From Scylla paramamosain (taxonomy: Eukaryota; Arthropoda; Malacostraca; Decapoda; Portunidae), in contig NC_087163.1 of the NCBI RefSeq assembly GCF_035594125.1, forward strand, positions 1,315,001-1,379,000: 64,000 bases of DNA, written 5' to 3'. Made by a program: the position numbers and the translations under genes. A model generated the notes under the pieces. The model saw nothing but the letters and a program-made list of their open reading frames with translations. It was not told the DNA's origin and ran no database searches. Of the stretch, positions 16,887-64,000 are shown one piece after another. How positions within the stretch are numbered: position 1 is the stretch's first letter; each line of letters begins with the position of its first letter.

Positions 16887-16991
16887 TTATTTATTTATTT
16901 ATTTATTTATTTGTTTATTTATTTATTTATCTATTTATTTTAAGGAGTGTATAAGATTTTGGGATTTTATGTCAAGGCTTTATAAGGAAGC

Positions 16992-17071
<80 letters not shown>
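16887..17071. repeat. (TTTA)n and (GA)n arrays
   Basis: TTTA units at 16887-16940 and a perfect (GA)n at 16994-17071. Confidence 0.95.
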
Positions 17072-17073
<2 letters not shown>

Positions 17074-17243
17074 AAGGGAGTGGCAGGAAAGGAGGAGGAG
17101 GCAAGGAGGACAAAGAAGGAAAGAGGAGAGGATTTAAGTAGAAAGCAAGCTGAGGATTGGGGCGGAAAGGAGGAGGAGGAGGAGGAGGAGAGAGAAGCAG
17201 GATACGACTGAGTGATTTTCCGTGGCAGACTCTTCCGCCCACA

Positions 17244-17457
<214 letters not shown>

Positions 17458-17924
17458 AACCGCAGCAGCAGAGCAGTAATGAATGTGGAGAGGAGGAGGC
17501 TTGATCGGGTAGATAATGAGGAAGCCTGGAAGAGACACAGAAATTATGGTGGAAATGAGATAATCATTGATGCTTCATAAGGTGTCTTGCAGCCTGTCTA
17601 CAACAAAGCTGAGTTCTTGGCCTTGGGAACGGAAGTAATAGAACCGCACGCGTGATTCTAAGGTTATACTTACCTTTGGTTTGGCTGCACTTAAATTACG
17701 CTGCCAACTTTGGTCTCCTGTTAAAATAGACGTAGAAAAGCTAGTCTGTGCAAAGAAGGATGCCTGTGAATAAGATACTTACCCTTCCAGGATAGGTTAA
17801 AACCCTAAGCTGTATTCATTGGATAGGCGTGGAGTGGTGGTGATAAAAAAGTATTTCAATGATTAAAAAGGCCCTCTAAAGGAGATGTAAATTAAATAAT
17901 TTTATTCAGGGAACAATTACTCTT

Positions 17925-18170
17925 AAAATGAAAAGAACCAAAAATTGGCTCACAAATCGAGTTATGGATGAGTGGAACAAGCTTAGTAAGAACGTAGAAA
18001 TGCACGTAGAAATGCACAGACATTAGATAGTATGAAGAGAGGGTCACGTAGATTTATGGATGAGGATGGCAGACGGTAAATCTTGAATGCCCAGTAGCTG
18101 ATTGTGCAGGGCAGCTGGCTTCTTGCTGTCTCCTTACTTCATGTTCTCTTATGTTATTCTTAATCGTGCT
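17925..18170 (+). mobile_element. Non-LTR retrotransposon 3' end fragment
   Basis: The plus strand reads NWLTNRVMDEWNKLSKNV, the conserved C-terminal motif of CR1-like RT ORFs, followed by a 3' tail ending near TCATGTTCTCTTATGTTATT. Stops follow soon after. Confidence 0.6.
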
Positions 18171-18237
18171 GCTCGGCATAGTGCGGAGTGAAGTAAGCAT
18201 GGCCCGTCTTCAACTCTGTACTTTCATAAGGACTGTT

Positions 18238-18345
18238 TTCAAATACCACAGAGATGGTTAGTCGAGTTCTCGTGGAGATCCAGAATGATATTGCAAAATT
18301 CTCTTAAAATTGTCATCAGAATAGTAAAAAAAATTCCTTGTAACA
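18238..18345 (-). repeat. Inverted copy of the 15.4-kb MITE-like family
   Basis: CCACAGAGATGGTTAGTCGA on the plus strand is the reverse complement of the family core TCGACTAACCATCTCTGTGG. Confidence 0.55.
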
Positions 18346-18584
18346 ATATCCGCCAGAGCCTTTTGGAACTATATAGTTGAGTTAAGGCGCCGACACGTCT
18401 GAGAGGGCGGCCCTGCATGATACCCTCACTCTCCAGGAACAAAAGCGTCACGTCAGCTTTCCATGGTAGAAATGTACTGACTTCATGAATACGACAAAGT
18501 GACGGTGACAGTTTTCCTTTTATGCAAGGACAGCATTCTGTGCCAGCGTCTGATCCCGACTGCCTGAACACAATCTGGTGAAAG

Positions 18585-18725
18585 CTACGAGAGTTTTGAG
18601 GATGTTTTCATTATTGCAGTGGTTGTTTGACAAAGTTTCTACATCATCATTGGGAAAAAATATATATCTATGGAAAGGCGACTAATATTCTCTATAAACT
18701 ATGAAAGTAATTTTGACAAGAGTGC
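18585..18725 (+). repeat. Diverged copy of the 15.4-kb MITE-like family
   Basis: It shares the blocks GTTTGACAAAGTTTCTACAT and ATGAAAGTAATTTTGACAAG with the other copies. The ends are decayed. Confidence 0.5.
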
Positions 18726-19152
18726 AGTGTCTGGAGGTGCGGGTCTGTCATGCACGGTACTGCCCCCCTCCGGGTGCCGCAGGAACGCAGGGGCGCAGCC
18801 ACTAAGGTCTAAAATGTAGAGTTTTAGACTTCAGTGAAGACATTGCATCGCCACAGTCCGGTGCAGAGAGGAGCAGCAGGGCGCCTCACCACGCCGTAGA
18901 GACGGCCGTCAACGCAGTACGTATTACGTACACGTTCGCCGGTCGCTTTCTACAAAATATTTCAGACAAAATAAGTTGCATCTGGCGACCACCTCCACCC
19001 GTCCTCTCTCCAGAAACTCTTCAGTTTATTAGTCCACGTACTCATTTTTATTCTACATAGACAGAAAATTAATTACACTTCGTGACGCCGCCACTTAAGG
19101 ACACGCGACGACGGCCGCCATGTACAGTGCACCACCTCACCCACTCACCTAC

Positions 19153-19335
<183 letters not shown>

Positions 19336-20351
19336 TCGTTGCATGCGACCCCGAACCTCATGGTGTTTACACAGACATAACATGGAATGTGTCTTTATAA
19401 TTCTGTCAATGCTGTTTTCTTTTATTTCTTTGGTATCGTTTTATTTGTTACAAGAAAGGAGCTGCGGCGGCGTGATGTTGCTCCTTCTTACGCCACCGCT
19501 AGGTCATGACTGAAGAACGCCACCATTTGTTGGTTGTCGCATCTTTGTACCTGCATCAGTGTGGAGCGGCCGTGAGCTCAGTGCTGTAATGTGGTGTCCT
19601 GAGGCTTGTGGTTGTCAGACTGAAGCGCAACAATCAGGCAAGCACGCTGAGCACGAGCAGGCTGCGGGAGCGTCTGTCGCCCCGCCGTGACTGAGATCCC
19701 AGCCAGCTGTGGAAAGATGAAACTTCCAAAAAATTAAAAAGATCATAATATAATACATTTGTAACTTCAACTTGTGGAAATTTTAGATGTTCAGTTGTGA
19801 TGTGACATAATGAAGTACAAAACACAACATGTTGACCTCGATCATTACCTGCACCACGAAGGCAGCCAGCGGGCAAGGTAGCGGCAGCAGCCAAGGGAGA
19901 GTTTCCGAGGGTTAGGCATTTGGAGATGATAAAGGTATAACGGGAGAGTAGCGTGCCGAGCCCCTCAGAGAGGCGTGAGCATGTCTATCTCTATAAAATA
20001 TCCACGAGGCACGGCCGGGCACACCCATGGAGTGACCTGACCCAGCCCTCACCATTCCGGGCGGTAGCGGCGGTGCCAGGTCACGTGATGGACGAATCAG
20101 GTTTCCTATAGTGACAGGAGGAGCGCGATTGAAGACAAGGGGAGGAAAGTTGAACAGAGACGTGCTGAGACAGTGCTCGCGGGAGGGACGGCCAGGTGGA
20201 GGTACTCAAGAATGCTGCTGCCTCTAAGATGCTGCAGTAGCATAGTCTGAAGGAAACAAAGAAGGAGGAGGAGGATGCGAGGGAGCCAGACATGTTTAGG
20301 TAGTGTGAAGCCAGACGCAGCACAGCTCTGTGGTGCTGTCACCGCCACGTC

Positions 20352-20507
20352 TGTGCTGCTGCTGCTGCTTTTACTATTACATACTATTACTGTTACTGCT
20401 GCTACTACTACTACTGCTACTACTTCTACAAAATTATAATAATAACAATAATCTTAATCATAACCATAATAATGATAATAATAAAACCAGGATCAGTAGT
20501 GATGATG

Positions 20508-20568
<61 letters not shown>

Positions 20569-20685
20569 TAGTTATTATTATCATTATTATTACTATTGTA
20601 ACAATAATAGTAGTAGTATTGGTGGTGGTGGTGATGGTGGTAGCAGTAATCGTAGTGGTAGCAGCAGTAGCAGTAGTGTCCACAG
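20352..20685. repeat. Composite triplet array (CTG, TAC, TAA, TAG, GGT)
   Basis: This is a mosaic of triplet repeats about 330 bp long, with a clean (TAA)n core at about 20508-20565. It opens all reading frames and explains the poly-N, poly-I and poly-Y frames here. Confidence 0.9.
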
Positions 20686-21724
20686 TAATGCCTTGCCTCG
20701 AACTCCAGCGTGTGGTCGCCCCGCTGGCCTGGGTGAGCTGTGTCTGGACTACACATAGCTGGCGTGGCTCTTCCCCCTTCTCACGGAGGCGTAGAGGTCC
20801 GGCAGGCCTGGAGGAAAACAGCGAGCAGGATGCCGTGCGAGCGTGACACCACTCTACGGAGACCGTGTACAACTCTTGGGAAGACAGGACGGGTGACATC
20901 AGCCCTCGCTCGGATGGAATCACATGCCACCGAGGAGACTGAAGGGTCACCCTTAGATGCACGTGGAGGATAGATGAGTTGGTGCGGGGCAAGGCGGGAG
21001 GGTCACGCTGACCTATGAAGTCACCAACGACTCCGCGGCTTACTGCGCACCGATGATATTTCCTGTGCCAGGGAGGGGGAGAGGAAGAGGAGAGTTGAGT
21101 GATGCTAGATCTTGTTAAGCGTCCCATGGGGGAATGAAGAGTGTTGGTGTGCCGTGGGAGGCGCCCACATGTCCTGCTTGCCGCCTTGACGCACCTTTAT
21201 TAATAATGCATGGGCCTGTCTTGATCGAGGAGAGCAGGACGGGCGTCGCGGGGCCGGCCAGCCAGCACCTCGCCGCCTTCCCGCAGCCACCCTGGCCACA
21301 CAAACCCAACATAAGGCATGCCAGTTTAGCATTATGATGCCCACACTTATCATTCACGTTTTCCTTCCACTTCATTTCCCAGTTCGAGATGTCTCATCTT
21401 ACCCTGGGAAGGTTTCGACCCTTATTCCTTTTCTCCTGTATTCCTTTCCTCCTCCACGGAAATGTTCAGCCAGGACCCATATACCTTTGCCTTGTTTAGG
21501 TGAAATGGACAGTACGCAGGCAATGCGTGGTGCCGCTTGACTTGTGCTACTAATTCGGTTCCGCCAAGGGAACAACTGCAATCTGGTCTAGGTGAGCATC
21601 GGTCCTGGAAATCGAAATGCAACGGCCAGACCCTGCAGATAAACTCACCACGGGAAGCAGCTGTTTGGGTCATTCTTCTCCTACACTCTTGAAAATCAGA
21701 CTGAATATTGTATTGTCCATACTA

Positions 21725-21725
<1 letters not shown>

Positions 21726-21799
<74 letters not shown>

Positions 21800-21823
21800 G
21801 AGGAGCGTGTCGTGAAGGGCAAT

Positions 21824-21880
<57 letters not shown>

Positions 21881-21913
21881 AATACCCCCTCTGCTTTTAC
21901 ACACACACACACA
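21726..21913. repeat. (CT)n, (GA)n and short (CA)n arrays
   Basis: (CT)n at 21726-21796 and (GA)n at 21826-21877 form a pair able to fold back as an imperfect hairpin. (CA)n lies at 21900-21913. Confidence 0.95.
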
Positions 21914-22122
21914 GGTAACGTCCTTGTCATATGGCTGGCTGGTGTTCTTACCCTGCTCAGGTCTCGAAGGCTTTTAGTGAGTAGCGAGCTGGCATGCAGT
22001 GTCCCACCTGAGCGTGAGGATGGCGGGGCGTGTGAAGGGTCTGTGTTACCCACAGATTGGTCTGTAGGAGTTGTAATGCATGTAAGAAGTCTAGCGCGTG
22101 ATCTCCAAGAGTACGAGTTAAG

Positions 22123-22123
<1 letters not shown>

Positions 22124-22165
<42 letters not shown>

Positions 22166-22259
22166 TTTTACTCACTGTTCATTAATCTCGGAGCAATTTT
22201 TTTATACGTGTTTTTTTTTTCTTTTTTCCAACTCGTGTATCGTGTTACCGTCGGGCATT

Positions 22260-22340
<81 letters not shown>
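22124..22340. repeat. (CA)n and (GA)n arrays
   Basis: (CA)n at 22124-22161 and (GA)n at 22262-22340. Confidence 0.96.
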
Positions 22341-22343
<3 letters not shown>

Positions 22344-22599
22344 TTAGTATAGTAAAGGGGGATGTGGGGAAGGCATGCGTGACACTTCTCCGTCCCTCAC
22401 CTCCCCTCTCCATTCCTCCCTCCCTCCCCCTCCCTCAACGCTGCCCGTCCCTCGGACTCTCCCAGGACCAAGACAGAAATCTGACTCCACCGACCACATG
22501 TCAGGCGTCCCTCCCCCCCCCCACCACAAAGTCTCCTCACCCCACCCCCTCCTTGCTTAGCCCTACTGTGTAACAACTCTCACCACCACTATTATTAGG

Positions 22600-23045
22600 A
22601 CCACAGTTGCCTTCAATACACATTAGTGATCTAGATAATGGAATTAGTAGCGATATTCGTAAATCTGCGGACGACACATAGAAAGGTAGATTAATTATGT
22701 CGGGTTCTGATGCAACCGTCCTGAAGAAAAACTTACAAGATAGAAGGAACGAATATAAGTATGACACAAGTCAGATCTCATCTACGAGATTATGGTGTGC
22801 AGTTCAGCTCCCCATATTACAGGAAGGATACCGTTCTGTTAGAATCAATACAAAAGAGAACGACTAAAAAGATGCAAGAGAAGCTTTAAAATTTACATTT
22901 CTTGTAGAGGGGTAGATTAAGAGAGATCTGATAAAGGTTTTCAAGTGGTGTAGGGGTATAACTGGAGTGACATAAACAAAATTCTCAAGGTCTGTAATCA
23001 GGATAGGACAAGAAATAATGAGTTCAAGCTTGATAAAGTTCTTGC
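22600..23045 (+). mobile_element. Degenerate non-LTR retrotransposon RT fragment
   Basis: The plus strand reads ISDLDNGISSDIRKSADDT (RT motif C region), then SSPYYRKDTVLLESIQKRT, and in other frames RLREDLIKVFKW. This is the order expected of the C-terminal half of a CR1/Jockey-type RT. Several frameshifts and stops show it is dead. It ends at a TTA/ATC triplet array. Confidence 0.7.
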
Positions 23046-23058
23046 TCATGTTCTTGTC

Positions 23059-23140
23059 TTTATTATTATTATTATTATTATTATCATTATTATTATTATT
23101 ATTATTATTATCATCATCATCATCATCATCATCATTATTA
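23059..23140. repeat. (TTA)n-(ATC)n array
   Basis: TTA triplets shift to ATC triplets within 80 bp. Confidence 0.95.
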
Positions 23141-23226
23141 TAGTATTCCGTATCACCTTCTTTCTCTCCTTCATTCATTCATTTTATCATTACAGCAGTC
23201 TTTCTGTCCCGTTCTTTCCTTCGACG

Positions 23227-23263
23227 AGAGAGAGAGAGAGAGAGAGGTCATACTGTTTATAGT

Positions 23264-23355
<92 letters not shown>

Positions 23356-23409
23356 CTTCTTTTCTTCCCATTACTCCCTCCTAGAACATTTTAATCGTAA
23401 TCCAGTGAC

Positions 23410-23485
<76 letters not shown>

Positions 23486-23618
23486 CGTGCATGCGCGTGT
23501 GTGCGTGTGCGCGCGCTCGCTGCAAATTAACAATGCAAGGGGAACAGTTTCTAGTCCCGTATTTAGTTAGATGCTCACTGATATTCCTAACGAAGCACGA
23601 ACTCTCTCTCTCTCTCTA

Positions 23619-23699
<81 letters not shown>
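23227..23699. repeat. (GA)n, (CT)n, (GT)n and (CT)n cluster
   Basis: (GA)n at 23227-23247, (CT)n at 23268-23353, (GT)n at 23412-23477 continuing as GC/GT to about 23518, and (CT)n at 23602-23699. Confidence 0.95.
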
Positions 23700-23703
<4 letters not shown>

Positions 23704-23988
23704 TTGCTTATCCCGTCTTGTGCCTTCATGAAAGTAGATGAATTAAATTTTGCACATGATTCGCGGAGGGAAAGGAGGAGGAGGAAGAGAGGGAGAAGAA
23801 ACCACTGACCTGACCCCGATGAGTCTGTGCTTCTGTGTTGAGGGGGAATGAGGTGGGCGGAGAGAAGACTGAGGGGAAGACATGGGTGAGACGGCAGGCA
23901 GCACTGTACACCAGTGACTGGAGTACATATACTTAGTTCTACGATTAGGAAAAAAAGAAAAAAAATGTGAAATTCAGAGATATAAATG

Positions 23989-24549
<561 letters not shown>

Positions 24550-24874
24550 GGATGTGTAAATGCCCGATACCTGACGTGCGTGAGTGAATAACTCTTCTTA
24601 ATGTCATAGTGTGCGCGCGTGTGCATGTTTGTGTGTATGCGTGTGTGCGTGTGTGTGTGTGCAGCAATTGCCAGGGGAAGGAGGATGCAGGATCACCGCT
24701 GAGTCTTGATCGAGTCTGCCCGTGGTGTGTGTGCCTGTGTGTGGCAGGCGGTGGCTGGTGGGGCGCCGCGACACACAACACAGCGACCCACCCCGCCGCC
24801 CTGCCCTTCAACCCAGGAAGCACAACTATATCTGATGAAAAAAGCTAATGTATAAAACAGCCATTTTGACACTT

Positions 24875-24879
<5 letters not shown>

Positions 24880-24954
<75 letters not shown>

Positions 24955-25010
24955 TATCGTTGCTTCCCAAGCATAAACATCATCTTGCCTTGTGGATTTT
25001 CTGTTTTTTT

Positions 25011-25078
<68 letters not shown>
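24880..25078. repeat. (GA)n and (CT)n pair
   Basis: (GA)n at 24880-24951 and (CT)n at 25014-25078 are 62 bp apart and complementary, forming a potential large stem-loop. These are the last long CT/GA arrays before the gene. Confidence 0.95.
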
Positions 25079-25081
<3 letters not shown>

Positions 25082-25639
25082 AAGACATGGTCATGTGTTA
25101 TTTTTTATTCATATAGTAGGATTTTAGATCCAAATTCGCCAATGTGGGAACGGTGCTTAACACACATACCTTATTACATATGCATGCCCTATTTATCTTC
25201 TGCCATAGTGAGCTGCAAGCTTTGTTCGTTGTATTCAGTGACATGTACGTACACTAAGCACAGTACTACTGTTTATGTTCCTTCCTTGATATCCACCCAT
25301 GTCGACTCTGTTGTTATCTATTTCTATGGTACTGTTAACATGATATTATAATGCGTCTAACATGAAGTGCCATGCCACCCTCTCATTTTTCATCTGTCCT
25401 CGTAAAATGACGTGTGACCATTTATCTGAACCTCTTGATGAATCACTGTCCCTGGCATATCTAACCACGTTTCTGTTCATGCAATAACATCATTTTTTTT
25501 TTCACACGTCATTTATGTAAGCAAGTCTGCTTTATTGAAAACACTCCTACAGTTCATGTAGTAAATACTTAAGTTATTCCCTGCCTTCGCTATGCTAGTT
25601 TCTTCTCTAGATTTAATCATCTTTCTACCTTTTCATCCC

Positions 25640-26130
25640 CATCCCTTTTTATCCCTTTTCCCTTCTGACTAATGAAAGAAGCCCTGAACTGCAGTTATGT
25701 CCCACTTGAATGTTCCAGCCAAAATCCAAACAGCCTGTCGTGATAAATGCACTCCATCCCTGGCATGCAAGGTGTCTTTGCCATAGAAACAGTCCTAGTT
25801 GTGACTTACAATAAGTCACAACCCTGCAATCCATTGAGATTGCAGGACAGCCACTTGGCACCAACCCCTTTCCCATCATTGTCCAAGCATGTGTCTAGCC
25901 TCTCTGCAACCTTGCCTATCCCTGCCCCTGGCAAGCACACTCTAGTCCTACGCTTCCTATCCCTGGTACAAAACACACTAAGTACCAAACCAGACTATAC
26001 CCAAGCTCAGCCACTCTACTAGAAGCCAGGGTATTTGCGTCTGCCCTTTCCTTTCTCTTCTTGTCTCCCCCCACCATTTCCAACTTCTCTCCTGTCATTC
26101 CCTCCATTACATTAAAAGGATTCTTCTTCT
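25640..26130 (-). pseudogene. Decayed SGNH-hydrolase-like ORF fragment (repeat-derived)
   Basis: Read on the minus strand, the fragment gives [13 protein letters not shown], then [17 protein letters not shown] and, after a frameshift and a deletion, YGKDTLHARDGVHLSRQAV. The last motif looks like the catalytic Asp-x-x-His block of SGNH/GDSL hydrolases. I associate this protein with high-copy retroelement-linked ORFs in decapods; that is recollection, not a search result. Stops and shifts make it non-functional. Confidence 0.5.
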
Positions 26131-26227
26131 CCACTTGGTGCTACTCGAGGCGAGGCACCCTGAAGACTTTCATTCACTTTGCCTCTTGGACACAACCATC
26201 TCTTCCTCCACCATCTTACTATATACA

Positions 26228-26373
<146 letters not shown>

Positions 26374-26477
26374 GTTTTTGCATCATTACCTTTGGTGACT
26401 TACCAGTTCATAGTGTTAAGTTTAAGACATATGGTAGAGAGGATGATATTAAGAAGTATTTTATTCTCTTTTCACAG

Positions 26478-63895
<37,418 letters not shown>

Positions 63896-64000
63896 GTGAG
63901 GTGTACATCAGGGAATGCTTATCTACTACTTAAACATTCACCAGAAAAATCCATATCTGACTATTTTTAAGAATTTTTTATTTTTTTTATTTTTTTTATT

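Noticed and set aside
18901..18931. Short palindromes GACGGCCGTC and GTACGTATTACGTAC
   Set aside because: Both are short enough to occur by chance in a window of this size, and no supporting context was seen.

Overview
The window is nuclear DNA from an animal, most likely a decapod crustacean. This rests on four things: a multi-exon type IV collagen gene with GT-AG introns, an extreme load of (CT)n, (GT)n and (TA)n microsatellites, several families of decayed non-LTR retrotransposons of the kinds I associate with decapod genomes, and a hAT-type MITE. No RNA gene, bacterial operon, CRISPR array or phage feature was seen.

Layout. Positions 1 to about 25,600 hold no gene I can support. They are relatively GC-rich and packed with perfect microsatellites, plus a few retroelement scraps (16.3, 17.9, 22.6 kb) and a small MITE-like family (15.4-18.7 kb). 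This could be intergenic DNA, a promoter region or a long first intron. Just upstream of the gene are a decayed SGNH-hydrolase-like fragment on the minus strand (25.64-26.1 kb) and a 142-bp (TA)n tract.

From 26,478 to 63,895 runs one plus-strand gene for a type IV (basement-membrane) collagen alpha chain. I place 21 consecutive coding exons whose phases all agree. Together they give 5,760 nt, or 1,920 residues. The first exon found (518 aa) encodes an unusual N-terminal region: an acidic, Tyr-rich segment, an RGD, then 17 perfect-length 16-residue Gly/Tyr/Ser/Asp repeats, ending in the four-cysteine 7S cluster. The next 20 exons encode about 1,402 residues of interrupted Gly-X-Y, close to the full collagen IV triple helix. 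The signal-peptide exon was not identified, and the NC1 domain must lie beyond 63,895. Several interruptions resemble those I recall from Drosophila Col4a1, but without NC1 the alpha1/alpha2 assignment stays provisional.

The introns are filled with retroelement debris: two copies of a CR1-like family, four sense-strand fragments of one Jockey-like family that sit unusually close to collagen splice sites, RTE-like pieces, and a minus-strand LINE with an RNase H domain. They also hold inverted-repeat elements and more microsatellites. The most novel item is the 48-bp coding minisatellite that places a silk- or cuticle-like low-complexity domain at the N-terminus of a basement-membrane collagen.
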